Below, piece by piece: positions 38,401-44,776 of a stretch of 64,000 nt of DNA. This DNA is from Flavobacteriales bacterium UBA1993 (lineage in GTDB: Bacteria; Bacteroidota; Bacteroidia; Flavobacteriales_G; Salibacteraceae), in contig DDCZ01000023.1 of the NCBI GenBank assembly GCA_002336485.1, positions 122,823-186,822 of the forward strand, written 5' to 3'. The stretch's first letter is position 1. Each line of letters opens with the position of its first letter. The notes under the pieces are model-generated. The model ran no database searches, was not told the origin of the DNA, and saw only the letters and a list, made by a program, of their open reading frames with translations. The position numbers were made by a program, and so were the translations under genes.

Positions 38401-39221
38401 TTTGACAAAAACGGACCTGAGATACTCATCTCCAAAAGGTTGTAACCGTAAGGATCAGTTCCTATATATGTATTCTCACCAAGCTTAACACCCGATGTTA
38501 GGTACTCAATACCTCCGTGATACTCACTCGAAACACCTCTTGTTGTAATACTCACCACTCCACCGGTAACATCGCCATAGCGAGCTGGAAGACCGCCAGT
38601 AATAACCGTGATCTGACTAATTGACGCTCTTGGAATTGCTGAACTTCCTCTAACTTTCACACCATCAATGAAGTAGTAATTCGCATCTGATCGACTACCC
38701 CGAATATTAAGTGCGCTACTTCCATTATCTGATGAGTATGTACCTCCGGCTGTGGCAGCAAGCTCTGAAGGACTTCGGGCAGTCATCTTCTTAATATCAT
38801 CGGCCGTTATTGTCTCCTGCTTGGAACTTCCTTTTTCAAACAGTGGCACCTTGTAATCTACTACCTCAACCATACCCAACATCTCCACAGCAGTAGACAT
38901 TTGCGTTTGATTTTTAGGCAATTGAGTGGTGACACCCGTTGTAACCCGCACTCCAGAAATTTGCTTCGTACCAAAACCAAGCGACGAGATTTCAACGTCG
39001 TATGTTCCTGGAGTAATTGGCTTAATGCTGACCTTGCCATCAAAATCAGATTGACCACCCGTTACTTGAGAACCGTTTTGTTTTACAATGATGTTCGCAA
39101 ATGGAAGTGGCTCACCAGAATCGTCGGTTATTGTGGCCTTAATTCCTCCCTGACCAACCTGGGCCTGGGCGCCAAACGAGGCAAGAACTGAAACAAAAGC
39201 GACTAGTAATAGTTTTCTCAT
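35436..39221 (-). CDS. Large TonB-dependent receptor with carboxypeptidase-like regulatory domain
   Basis: Outer-membrane active transporter. After a signal peptide (MRKLLLVAF..., cleavage near GAQA) come a carboxypeptidase-regulatory-like domain (GGIKATITDDSGEPLPFANI), a plug domain (LNIRGSRSDANYYFIDGVKV, LPARYGDVTGGVVSITTRG) and a long barrel ending RRFRIGVRMSF. At 1261 residues it is larger than most vitamin or siderophore receptors, and in the range of SusC-like transporters, but no SusD gene is adjacent. The frame extends to 39269; ATG 39221 starts the signal peptide. It leads a unit with the 1521-residue protein and the PorV-family gene. Confidence 0.92.
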   Translation of the reverse strand: MRKLLLVAFVSVLASFGAQAQVGQGGIKATITDDSGEPLPFANIIVKQNGSQVTGGQSDFDGKVSIKPITPGTYDVEISSLGFGTKQISGVRVTTGVTTQLPKNQTQMSTAVEMLGMVEVVDYKVPLFEKGSSKQETITADDIKKMTARSPSELAATAGGTYSSDNGSSALNIRGSRSDANYYFIDGVKVRGSSAIPRASISQITVITGGLPARYGDVTGGVVSITTRGVSSEYHGGIEYLTSGVKLGENTYIGTDPYGYNLLEMSISGPFLSKTDSNNIKKPLLGFFLSGNVTSNLDPRPSAVGSWKIKDDQLDILKSDPLRQGFTDNSVIPNTDYYRLDNFERVNVRPNTNNRGGNIAGKVTVATTDNTDLTFGGSLNYSQGKTYDYDHSLFDYESYPEVTNLDWRVYGRFTQRFDNGQVEDGSSSSLIKNAFYSIQVDYSQEYFKRQNPILKDDLFKYGHIGKFETFQTKDYAIGQDSTTGLFGQIQQTNRDTLITFVPGTSNPELATFTQRYYELNGWEGFDAEGNPIFDPARVAALSNTNNIQSGGGLINGDNLDGRSRSVYGMWVYNSDVTNARGGNTDRFQENITNQVRVTAQGSADIKNHAFMLGFEYEQRVDRAYAVSPRGLWQVARLRANTHVSELDFENPQIEYPGPYISYPRLNASPGEYDGSNPNEAQGFIDYNLRKAIGLDPDGVDFLDVNAIDPDLYKIEYFSADELYNGGSSYVSYYGYDPYGNRITDNPTFDDFFTARDDFGNYTRPIAAFQPIYVAGYIEDKFEFEDLIFNIGLRVDRYDANQQVLKDPFVLFPTVKAGEQEAMELLEEGTERPSTIGDDYVVYVDNVQSPTDILGYRNGNVWYNAQGTELSDASALRVSNGLPAPLLVDKDNTNSVDITSESFEDYSPKTNFMPRIAFNFPISDVAKFFAHYDILTKRPTTGSRLDPSDYYFLESRASSATLNNPSLQPEKTIDYEIGFQQALTTSMALTISAFYRESRDLVSATRVFDAYPIEYVSYDNLDFATVKGMTVSYDLRQTKNLTVRASYTLQFAEGTGSNATTGLNLARSGQPNLRAPIRLSYDQRHQIVGNVDYRYGSGKDYDGPVLGDRQIFKNTGANLQIRGGSGIPYNPQSNFTSTRLFSNSPSPLQKGAINSASLPWSFRFDLNLDRDFTYAKEGGKHEYYFNVFLQVRNLLNTRNVNGVYRATGNPDDDGYLNSAFGLQFAGEQNSTAAFQEYYTMKLWNPTNWQLPRRFRIGVRMSF

Positions 39222-39460
39222 AACTGCTGTCTTTAGATAGGTTAGCTCGGACACAACATGCCCTAGCAAAATGGCGGGTAAAGATAAAAAAGTAATGACA
39301 CGATTAACATTTTTTTAAACTCTCCCAATGCCTTGATACCACTACGAAATATCCAATTATTAGGTCAAATAATAGGATAAATATCATTTTCTTTTTCAAG
39401 TAAAACTTGCGTCATTTAGAAAACGGCGTCCTTTCACTCGAATTCGGCAAAAGCCATACT

Positions 39461-40216
39461 CTATTGATATTGAAAGAGTTGCAAAAACGATTCTTTTCTC
39501 CTCCGTGAAACCGGAATTCGAGCCCCTTGTTTTAAGACAACATAACCTCCTTCACCCTTAACATATTTATCAATGAATGAAAGATTGATGATGTTTGATC
39601 GATGAACTCGAAAAAATTTGGAAGAATCCAGAACCTCTTCGTAATATTTTATGGTCTTAGAGACCATGATCTTGGAACCATCAACCAGAAAGAACTGGGT
39701 GTAATTATCCTGTGATTCACAGTAAACAATTTCACTGAGGTCTACGAACTGAAGCCCCTCCATAGACGCTAGTGCGATTTTATTAATTCCAGAACTCTTA
39801 CTATTCATATTCTCAATAAGAGCCTGAATATTTTCTTGCGGCTCTAGCGCCCCTCCTGGAGAGATTTTTCCAATGGCGGCCTCTAAATCTTCCGGATTTA
39901 TAGGCTTGAGCAAGTAATCTACTGCACTGAATTTGAAGGCTTTCAATGCATATTCATGGTAGGCTGTTATAAAGATGATCTTGAAATCTATCTCCCCCTG
40001 CAGGGACTCTAACAACTCAAAGCCAGACCCATTTGGCATTTCAATGTCCAATAACAACAGATCAATATTGTTGGTTTTCAAGAACCGAACCGCCTCTTTG
40101 GCACTGGACGCTGTCCCTTCAACCTGAACGTTTGGGCAATAATCTGCGAGAAGAAATTTCAAATTTTCTCTGGCTAATTCTTCATCGTCAACGATGAGTG
40201 CTCTTATCTTTTTCAT
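39461..40216 (-). CDS. LytTR-family response regulator
   Basis: A two-domain regulator (251 residues). The receiver domain has the acidic pocket (IVDDEELAR), phosphoacceptor Asp in LLLLDIEMPNGSGFELL and Lys in SAVDYLLKPI. The C-terminal LytTR DNA-binding domain includes IVYCESQDNYTQFFLVDG and FFRVHRSNIINLSFIDKY. It would be phosphorylated by a partner histidine kinase (usually of the LytS/His_kinase type), which is not in the window. Its ATG overlaps the stop of the upstream 131-residue gene by 4 bases. Target genes unknown. Confidence 0.95.
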   Translation of the reverse strand: MKKIRALIVDDEELARENLKFLLADYCPNVQVEGTASSAKEAVRFLKTNNIDLLLLDIEMPNGSGFELLESLQGEIDFKIIFITAYHEYALKAFKFSAVDYLLKPINPEDLEAAIGKISPGGALEPQENIQALIENMNSKSSGINKIALASMEGLQFVDLSEIVYCESQDNYTQFFLVDGSKIMVSKTIKYYEEVLDSSKFFRVHRSNIINLSFIDKYVKGEGGYVVLKQGARIPVSRRRKESFLQLFQYQ

Positions 40217-40608
40217 AGGTGCGGGGGATTTAAGATTTCACTATAAATAACTGCTTTTCGGGCATCAAATTCATCCGTGATGTCGAATAAAGGATGGCCC
40301 GAATAGGCCTCTTCTTCCTCAACTTCAATTATTTGTTTCGTTCGGGTTCTTTTGAAGTCATGTCGTTTGCTTTTAGCCTTTTTTACACTGAGCTCCTGAA
40401 GTTTGGCAATAGCCTCTTTCTGAGCCACGCGCTCTAAGTCAATCATCTGACTGATCTCTACGGCACTCGGCGCACTATCCGAGTCTTCTTGTCCAACGCC
40501 TTCCAATGCATCTTGAGCCGCACGCTTCTTTTTTTGACTATTTATAAAACCTGCGATGATGCTGATAGCAAGGAATGCTACATATATTAGTGATCCTGGA
40601 TCGTCCAT
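40213..40608 (-). CDS. Small membrane protein of a Bacteroidota-specific type
   Basis: 131 residues. One N-terminal transmembrane helix (LIYVAFLAISIIAGFI) is followed by a charged, mainly helical cytosolic part. The C-terminus (FDARKAVIYSEILNPPHL) matches a tail that I know from many unnamed Bacteroidota proteins (KAVIYSEILN). Function unknown. It overlaps the response regulator start by 4 bases and follows the 92-residue secreted protein by two bases, so all three are one operon. Confidence 0.8.
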   Translation of the reverse strand: MDDPGSLIYVAFLAISIIAGFINSQKKKRAAQDALEGVGQEDSDSAPSAVEISQMIDLERVAQKEAIAKLQELSVKKAKSKRHDFKRTRTKQIIEVEEEEAYSGHPLFDITDEFDARKAVIYSEILNPPHL

Positions 40609-40610
40609 TT

Positions 40611-40889
40611 TTATCGTCTATTCCGTTTTCTAAAAAGCGGCTTTCTATTCTTATTGTAGTTCTTATTCATTTTCTTGTACCGTTTCATTTCCTTTCGAGT
40701 CCGCTTAGACTGAATGCTCATATGACGCGCCTTCCCCTCCTCTCCTGCATCTTCCTTTTCGGCCTCTTGTGACTCTCCGACTTTTTCTAATTCTCTGAGT
40801 CTTTTTCTAGATTGCGCTTCTGCATTTGATGGTAGAGAAAGTAGTCCTATCAAAATAAACAGTACGCCTGTAAGTTTTAGGTTTGTCAT
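40611..40889 (-). CDS. Small secreted, very basic protein
   Basis: 92 residues starting at ATG 40889 with a classical signal peptide (cleavage near SNAEA). The mature part is short and highly charged: an acidic stretch (ESQEAEKEDAGEEG) followed by a strongly basic C-terminus (NKNYNKNRKPLFRKRNRR). No family recognised. First gene of a three-gene unit with a membrane protein and a LytTR regulator. The upstream in-frame ATG at 40913 abuts the divergent lipoprotein gene and is less likely. Confidence 0.65.
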   Translation of the reverse strand: MTNLKLTGVLFILIGLLSLPSNAEAQSRKRLRELEKVGESQEAEKEDAGEEGKARHMSIQSKRTRKEMKRYKKMNKNYNKNRKPLFRKRNRR

Positions 40890-40913
40890 TAATCTTGTTT
40901 CTATATTAAGCAA

Positions 40914-41336
40914 ATGCCTCGATATCTAATCATCCCAATTATTATATGCACACTTTCATTGAGTGAGTGTCGGAATAACAGCAATGAACACACAATTCCA
41001 GATGTTCGTGTAAATATCGACATTGATGTAAACCTCCCTCAATATAACAACCTAAATTTTATTGGTGGTTGGGTGTATTTGAAAGGCGGTTACAACGGAA
41101 TAATCGTTCATAGATCCACGGTTGACGTGCTCGCGGCTTATGAACGACAGGCCCCCTATCTCGTAGAGGAAGGTTGCAGAATTGATGTTGATTCGAACGG
41201 GGTCACCTGTAGGGACCACTGCTCAGGATCTGAGTGGCTGCTGTTTGATGGCCAATTGGTAAAAGGTCCGGCCCCCTACCCATTGAAACAGTATCGCAGT
41301 TCATTTGACGGGGTGCGACTAAGTATTAGAAACTAA
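40914..41336 (+). CDS. Degenerate Rieske-like lipoprotein
   Basis: 140 residues. An N-terminal hydrophobic segment ends in LSLSEC, a lipobox-like site. The body has the Rieske-family layout seen in small Bacteroidota lipoproteins: a strand block (NFIGGWVYLKGGYNGIIVHR), VLAAYERQAPYL where the first Cys-His ligand pair would stand, then CRDHCSGSEWLLFDGQL and GPAPYPLKQY. The second ligand motif (C..H) can be recognised, but the first C-x-H is missing, so a [2Fe-2S] cluster is doubtful. Single gene, divergent from the LytTR unit, with a hairpin terminator shared with ahcY. Confidence 0.68.
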   Translation: MPRYLIIPIIICTLSLSECRNNSNEHTIPDVRVNIDIDVNLPQYNNLNFIGGWVYLKGGYNGIIVHRSTVDVLAAYERQAPYLVEEGCRIDVDSNGVTCRDHCSGSEWLLFDGQLVKGPAPYPLKQYRSSFDGVRLSIRN

Positions 41337-41362
41337 AAAAGGGGACCTAAGCCCCCTTTTTC
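41335..41362. terminator. Bidirectional terminator between Rieske-like gene and ahcY
   Basis: AAAAAAGGGG/CCCCTTTTT stem with a short loop, carrying an A-run on one side and T-run on the other. It lies between convergent genes and can serve both. Confidence 0.85.
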
Positions 41363-41380
41363 CTTCAATAAATATTGAAC

Positions 41381-42691
41381 CTAGTATCTGTAATTTTCTG
41401 GCTTATATGGGCCATCAACGGTAACTCCAATATATTCAGCCTGCTCTGTATTTAGCTCGTCAAGGATAACACCGATTTTAGCTAAATGCAATCGCGCCAC
41501 CTTCTCATCCAGATGCTTTGGCAACACATATACTTCGTTGCCATAGGCATCGGTATTATTCCAAAGTTCGAGTTGAGCGAGTGTTTGATTTGTAAATGAA
41601 TTTGACATCACAAATGAAGGGTGTCCTGTTGCACATCCTAAGTTCACCAATCGACCTTCAGCCAATAGAATGATTTGATTTCCATTTGAGCCAGTATAAA
41701 TATCTACTTGAGGCTTAATTTCAATCTTCTCAAAATTTTCATTTAACCACGCTACGTCAATTTCGTTATCGAAGTGCCCGATGTTGCAGACGATTGCTTT
41801 ATCCTTCATTGAAAGAAAATGCTCACCCTTTATAATGTCCTTATTTCCTGTTGCCGTTACGATAAGATCGGCCTCTTTCACTGCGTCGATCATTTTCTTC
41901 ACCTCAAACCCATCCATTGCAGCTTGCAATGCACAAATCGGATCAATTTCAGTAACAATTACTCGAGCTCCAGCTCCACGTAGAGATGCTGCAGAACCTT
42001 TTCCGACATCACCATAGCCACCAACAACAGCAACTTTTCCTGCCATCATAACATCAGTTGCACGTCGAATCGCGTCAACTAATGACTCCTTACAACCGTA
42101 CTTGTTATCGAACTTTGATTTTGTAACGCTGTCATTCACGTTGATAGCCGGCATTACAAGCGTACCATTCTTCATACGCTCATATAATCTATGCACACCA
42201 GTTGTAGTCTCTTCAGAGAGTCCTTTTATTCCTTCGCAGAGTTCAGGATACTTATCGAAAACCATGTTTGTAAGGTCGCCGCCGTCATCCAAAATCATGT
42301 TTAAGGGTTGTCCACCTTCAAAGGCAAATAGAGTCTGCTCGATACACCAGTCAAATTCCTCATCAGACATGCCTTTCCATGCATAAACTGGAACACCAGA
42401 TTTAGCAATCGCTGCGGCTGCATGATCCTGTGTCGAGAATATATTACAACTCGACCAGGAAACTTCCGCTCCTAGATCAACTAGTGTTTCAATCAAAACC
42501 GCCGTTTGAATGGTCATGTGAAGACATCCAGCAATTCGAGCACCTTTAAGTGGCTTTGACTCGCCGTATTCTTCTCTGAGAGACATTAATCCTGGCATTT
42601 CAGCCTCGGCTAATAGAATTTCTTTTCGTCCCCAATCCGCTTGGGCAATATCTTTTACTTTGTAAGAGAGTGTCGTTTTAACTTCGCTCAT
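41381..42691 (-). CDS. ahcY: Adenosylhomocysteinase
   Basis: Hydrolyses S-adenosylhomocysteine to adenosine and homocysteine in the methyl cycle, removing the product of SAM-dependent methylation. The NAD-binding block [19 protein letters not shown] and the C-terminal [14 protein letters not shown]...YKPENYRY are diagnostic (the latter seen as two pieces). Substrate residues fall in [20 protein letters not shown]. 436 residues is normal. A TACCTTTG promoter-like box lies upstream on its strand (42713-42720). I looked for a SAH riboswitch there and see none. Confidence 0.98.
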   Translation of the reverse strand: MSEVKTTLSYKVKDIAQADWGRKEILLAEAEMPGLMSLREEYGESKPLKGARIAGCLHMTIQTAVLIETLVDLGAEVSWSSCNIFSTQDHAAAAIAKSGVPVYAWKGMSDEEFDWCIEQTLFAFEGGQPLNMILDDGGDLTNMVFDKYPELCEGIKGLSEETTTGVHRLYERMKNGTLVMPAINVNDSVTKSKFDNKYGCKESLVDAIRRATDVMMAGKVAVVGGYGDVGKGSAASLRGAGARVIVTEIDPICALQAAMDGFEVKKMIDAVKEADLIVTATGNKDIIKGEHFLSMKDKAIVCNIGHFDNEIDVAWLNENFEKIEIKPQVDIYTGSNGNQIILLAEGRLVNLGCATGHPSFVMSNSFTNQTLAQLELWNNTDAYGNEVYVLPKHLDEKVARLHLAKIGVILDELNTEQAEYIGVTVDGPYKPENYRY

Positions 42692-42735
42692 TAATCATTT
42701 ATTTAGGCGGCAAAGGTAAATCTTGCCATTAATCT

Positions 42736-43365
42736 ATGGACCAAAACCATAAGTATCTAAAAAAGTTCACTACTCGACATGGGGCAGTAATTGGAATTGG
42801 CAATATCGAAACCCTTGCATCCTTCGAAAATGCGACGGATCAGGATCCATCCAAAATTCTTAGTGAGCATCGAAAAAAACAATTGCAGGCAAGTCAAAAT
42901 CTGTGTCGATCTATCGTTGACGATTCAGATCGAATACTCCGAGATGAACTTGGCAAACCTCGTCTGGAAAAAACAGGCAAGCACATTTCCATTTCGCACA
43001 GTAGCACCGAAATTTCATTGATCGCCGGACCTGTGCCAGTTGCAATAGATATCGAAGACCAAAGAAGGCAGGTCGACAAGGTGAAATCAAAATTCACCAA
43101 CGATGATGAGATGAAGTTAGCCGAGCGCGGCTTTGCTGAGAATCCAGCCATTTTTATATGGAGCTGTAAAGAATGTCTATTTAAAACACTTGGACTTTCG
43201 GCTGTACACTTTAAAGAAAACCTTCAGTTAACTGAGATTTCAAAAAGCGGATTGATTCAATCAACATGGAAAGTATCTCATCCAGAGTTCGAAGGTCAGT
43301 ATTCAATTGATTCTTTCATATTTGAGCACCTAATTGTGTCATACATTGATTCACTACCACGATGA
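42736..43365 (+). CDS. 4'-phosphopantetheinyl transferase superfamily protein
   Basis: A 209-residue Sfp-like transferase, which loads phosphopantetheine from CoA onto acyl or peptidyl carrier proteins. The metal and catalytic motifs are VAIDIEDQRRQVDKVKSKF (GxDxE-like, IDIE) and FIWSCKECLFKTLG (W-x-x-KE-x-x-x-K). The N-terminal HISISHS block binds CoA. It overlaps the GGGPS gene by 4 bases. Whether it serves fatty-acid ACP (AcpS-like) or another carrier is not visible. Confidence 0.88.
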   Translation: MDQNHKYLKKFTTRHGAVIGIGNIETLASFENATDQDPSKILSEHRKKQLQASQNLCRSIVDDSDRILRDELGKPRLEKTGKHISISHSSTEISLIAGPVPVAIDIEDQRRQVDKVKSKFTNDDEMKLAERGFAENPAIFIWSCKECLFKTLGLSAVHFKENLQLTEISKSGLIQSTWKVSHPEFEGQYSIDSFIFEHLIVSYIDSLPR

Positions 43366-44087
43366 ACAAACTGAATCTTAACAAATCGGATAAAAAGTTG
43401 GCGGTCCTTATAGACCCTGATAAACATGATTTTGATTCGCTGATTGACCTCTTAAATCAAATTGAAAACGTACACCCCGATTACATATTGATTGGAGGAA
43501 GCTTAGTCGTGAATTCAAGCACAGAGGAGGCCGCAAAACAAATTCGATCTTACTCGTCTGTACCATTAGTCTTATTTCCTGGGCATTTCACACAATTAAC
43601 TTCTCAAGTTGATCACATACTTCTACTGTCCTTAATTTCAGGTAGAAATGCGGATTTATTGATTGGTCAACACGTGCTCGCGGCACCAAAACTTAAGGAA
43701 TTGAAAGACAAAATTTCACCCACGGGCTATATGCTTATCGACGGTGGAAAACCAACATCGGTGAGTTACATAAGCAATACTTCCCCTATTCCAGCAGATA
43801 AAATTGACATTGGAATTTGCACAGCCATAGCGGGTGAAGCATTGGGCATGAATCAAATTTATCTCGACGCCGGATCTGGAGCAATGAATCGGATTCCCGC
43901 CGAAATGATTCAAGGAGTTTCGAAATCAATCGACATCCCGGTTGTTGTAGGCGGTGGCATTCGCAAAGTTTCGCACATTGAAGCATGTTGGGACGCAGGC
44001 GCCAATTTGGTGGTAATAGGCAACGGAATCGAGGACGGTGCGGAGATCATAGCTCCACTGGTAAAATTTCGATCGCGCAATAATTAA
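43362..44087 (+). CDS. Geranylgeranylglyceryl phosphate synthase-like protein (PcrB/GGGPS)
   Basis: TIM-barrel prenyltransferase that joins glycerol-1-phosphate with a polyprenyl diphosphate, an archaeal-lipid-type reaction also found in Bacteroidota. Blocks: LAVLIDPDKHDFDSL, LIGGSLVV, PLVLFPGHFTQL, GYMLIDGGKPTSV, QIYLDAGSGAMNRIP and VVVGGGIRKVSHIEACWDAG. These are the phosphate- and metal-binding residues of the family. 241 residues. Coupled to the upstream phosphopantetheinyl transferase gene. Product chain length and use in the cell are unknown. Confidence 0.94.
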   Translation: MNKLNLNKSDKKLAVLIDPDKHDFDSLIDLLNQIENVHPDYILIGGSLVVNSSTEEAAKQIRSYSSVPLVLFPGHFTQLTSQVDHILLLSLISGRNADLLIGQHVLAAPKLKELKDKISPTGYMLIDGGKPTSVSYISNTSPIPADKIDIGICTAIAGEALGMNQIYLDAGSGAMNRIPAEMIQGVSKSIDIPVVVGGGIRKVSHIEACWDAGANLVVIGNGIEDGAEIIAPLVKFRSRNN

Positions 44088-44167
44088 TGGGTTTTTAACA
44101 CCCGCGCCAATCTTGTTGGCTTCTTCTTCTTGAATGTTTTCGTGTTAATCACTACCTATGTTCAACC

Positions 44168-44776
44168 ATGGAGGTACTTGCCATTACGTCATCTACGCAT
44201 TTAGCCAACGAAGCAGATCGCTGTAACCTTCTATTTGACAATGGCCTAAAGACCCTACACCTAAGAAAGCCAAAGTTTTCACCAGAAGAAATGGAGGGTT
44301 TCATCCACGACATCTCAAAACAGTTTCGCAACAGAATTGTGATACACGGACACTACGATCTTGCTGTAAAATTCAAACTGAAGGGAGTCCACATGCGTCG
44401 CAAGCATCGGTCAGATACATTTAGAAACAATCTGAAGCGCTGGAAATTGAAATTCCGGAATCGAAAGCTAATATTCTCTGCCACCTTCCACAGCCTGCAA
44501 AGCCTAAAAGAGAATAAGGTAGGGTATGACTACGTTCTGCTAAACAACGTTTTTAATGAAGGTTCAAAATTCAATTTCGAAGACTCCGGATTAAAGTTAA
44601 TACACACCATTATAGAAACAAGCAATCCTTTGGTGTATGCTATTGGAGGCATTGAACGATCCGATATCGACGTAATAAAAAACGCGCGGTTTGCCGGAGC
44701 TGGCCTTTCATCATCACTCATACGCTCGGAACAATCTGCCGCTATTAAAGAACTCCAAGTTTTTTTGGGTGCCTAG
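44168..44776 (+). CDS. ThiE/TenI-like thiamine phosphate synthase family protein
   Basis: A 202-residue TIM-barrel protein with the outline of ThiE/TenI: TLHLRKPKFS near the start, VIHGHYDLAVKFKLKGVHMR (substrate-side loop), FSATFHSLQSLKE, YDYVLLNNVFNE and VYAIGGIERSDID. Several positions that are conserved in active ThiE (the ND motif and the TxTK loop) differ, so it may be a TenI-like or otherwise altered member. It converges on the TPP-riboswitch-controlled receptor gene with interlocked stop codons, so a thiamine link is supported by context. Confidence 0.78.
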   Translation: MEVLAITSSTHLANEADRCNLLFDNGLKTLHLRKPKFSPEEMEGFIHDISKQFRNRIVIHGHYDLAVKFKLKGVHMRRKHRSDTFRNNLKRWKLKFRNRKLIFSATFHSLQSLKENKVGYDYVLLNNVFNEGSKFNFEDSGLKLIHTIIETSNPLVYAIGGIERSDIDVIKNARFAGAGLSSSLIRSEQSAAIKELQVFLGA

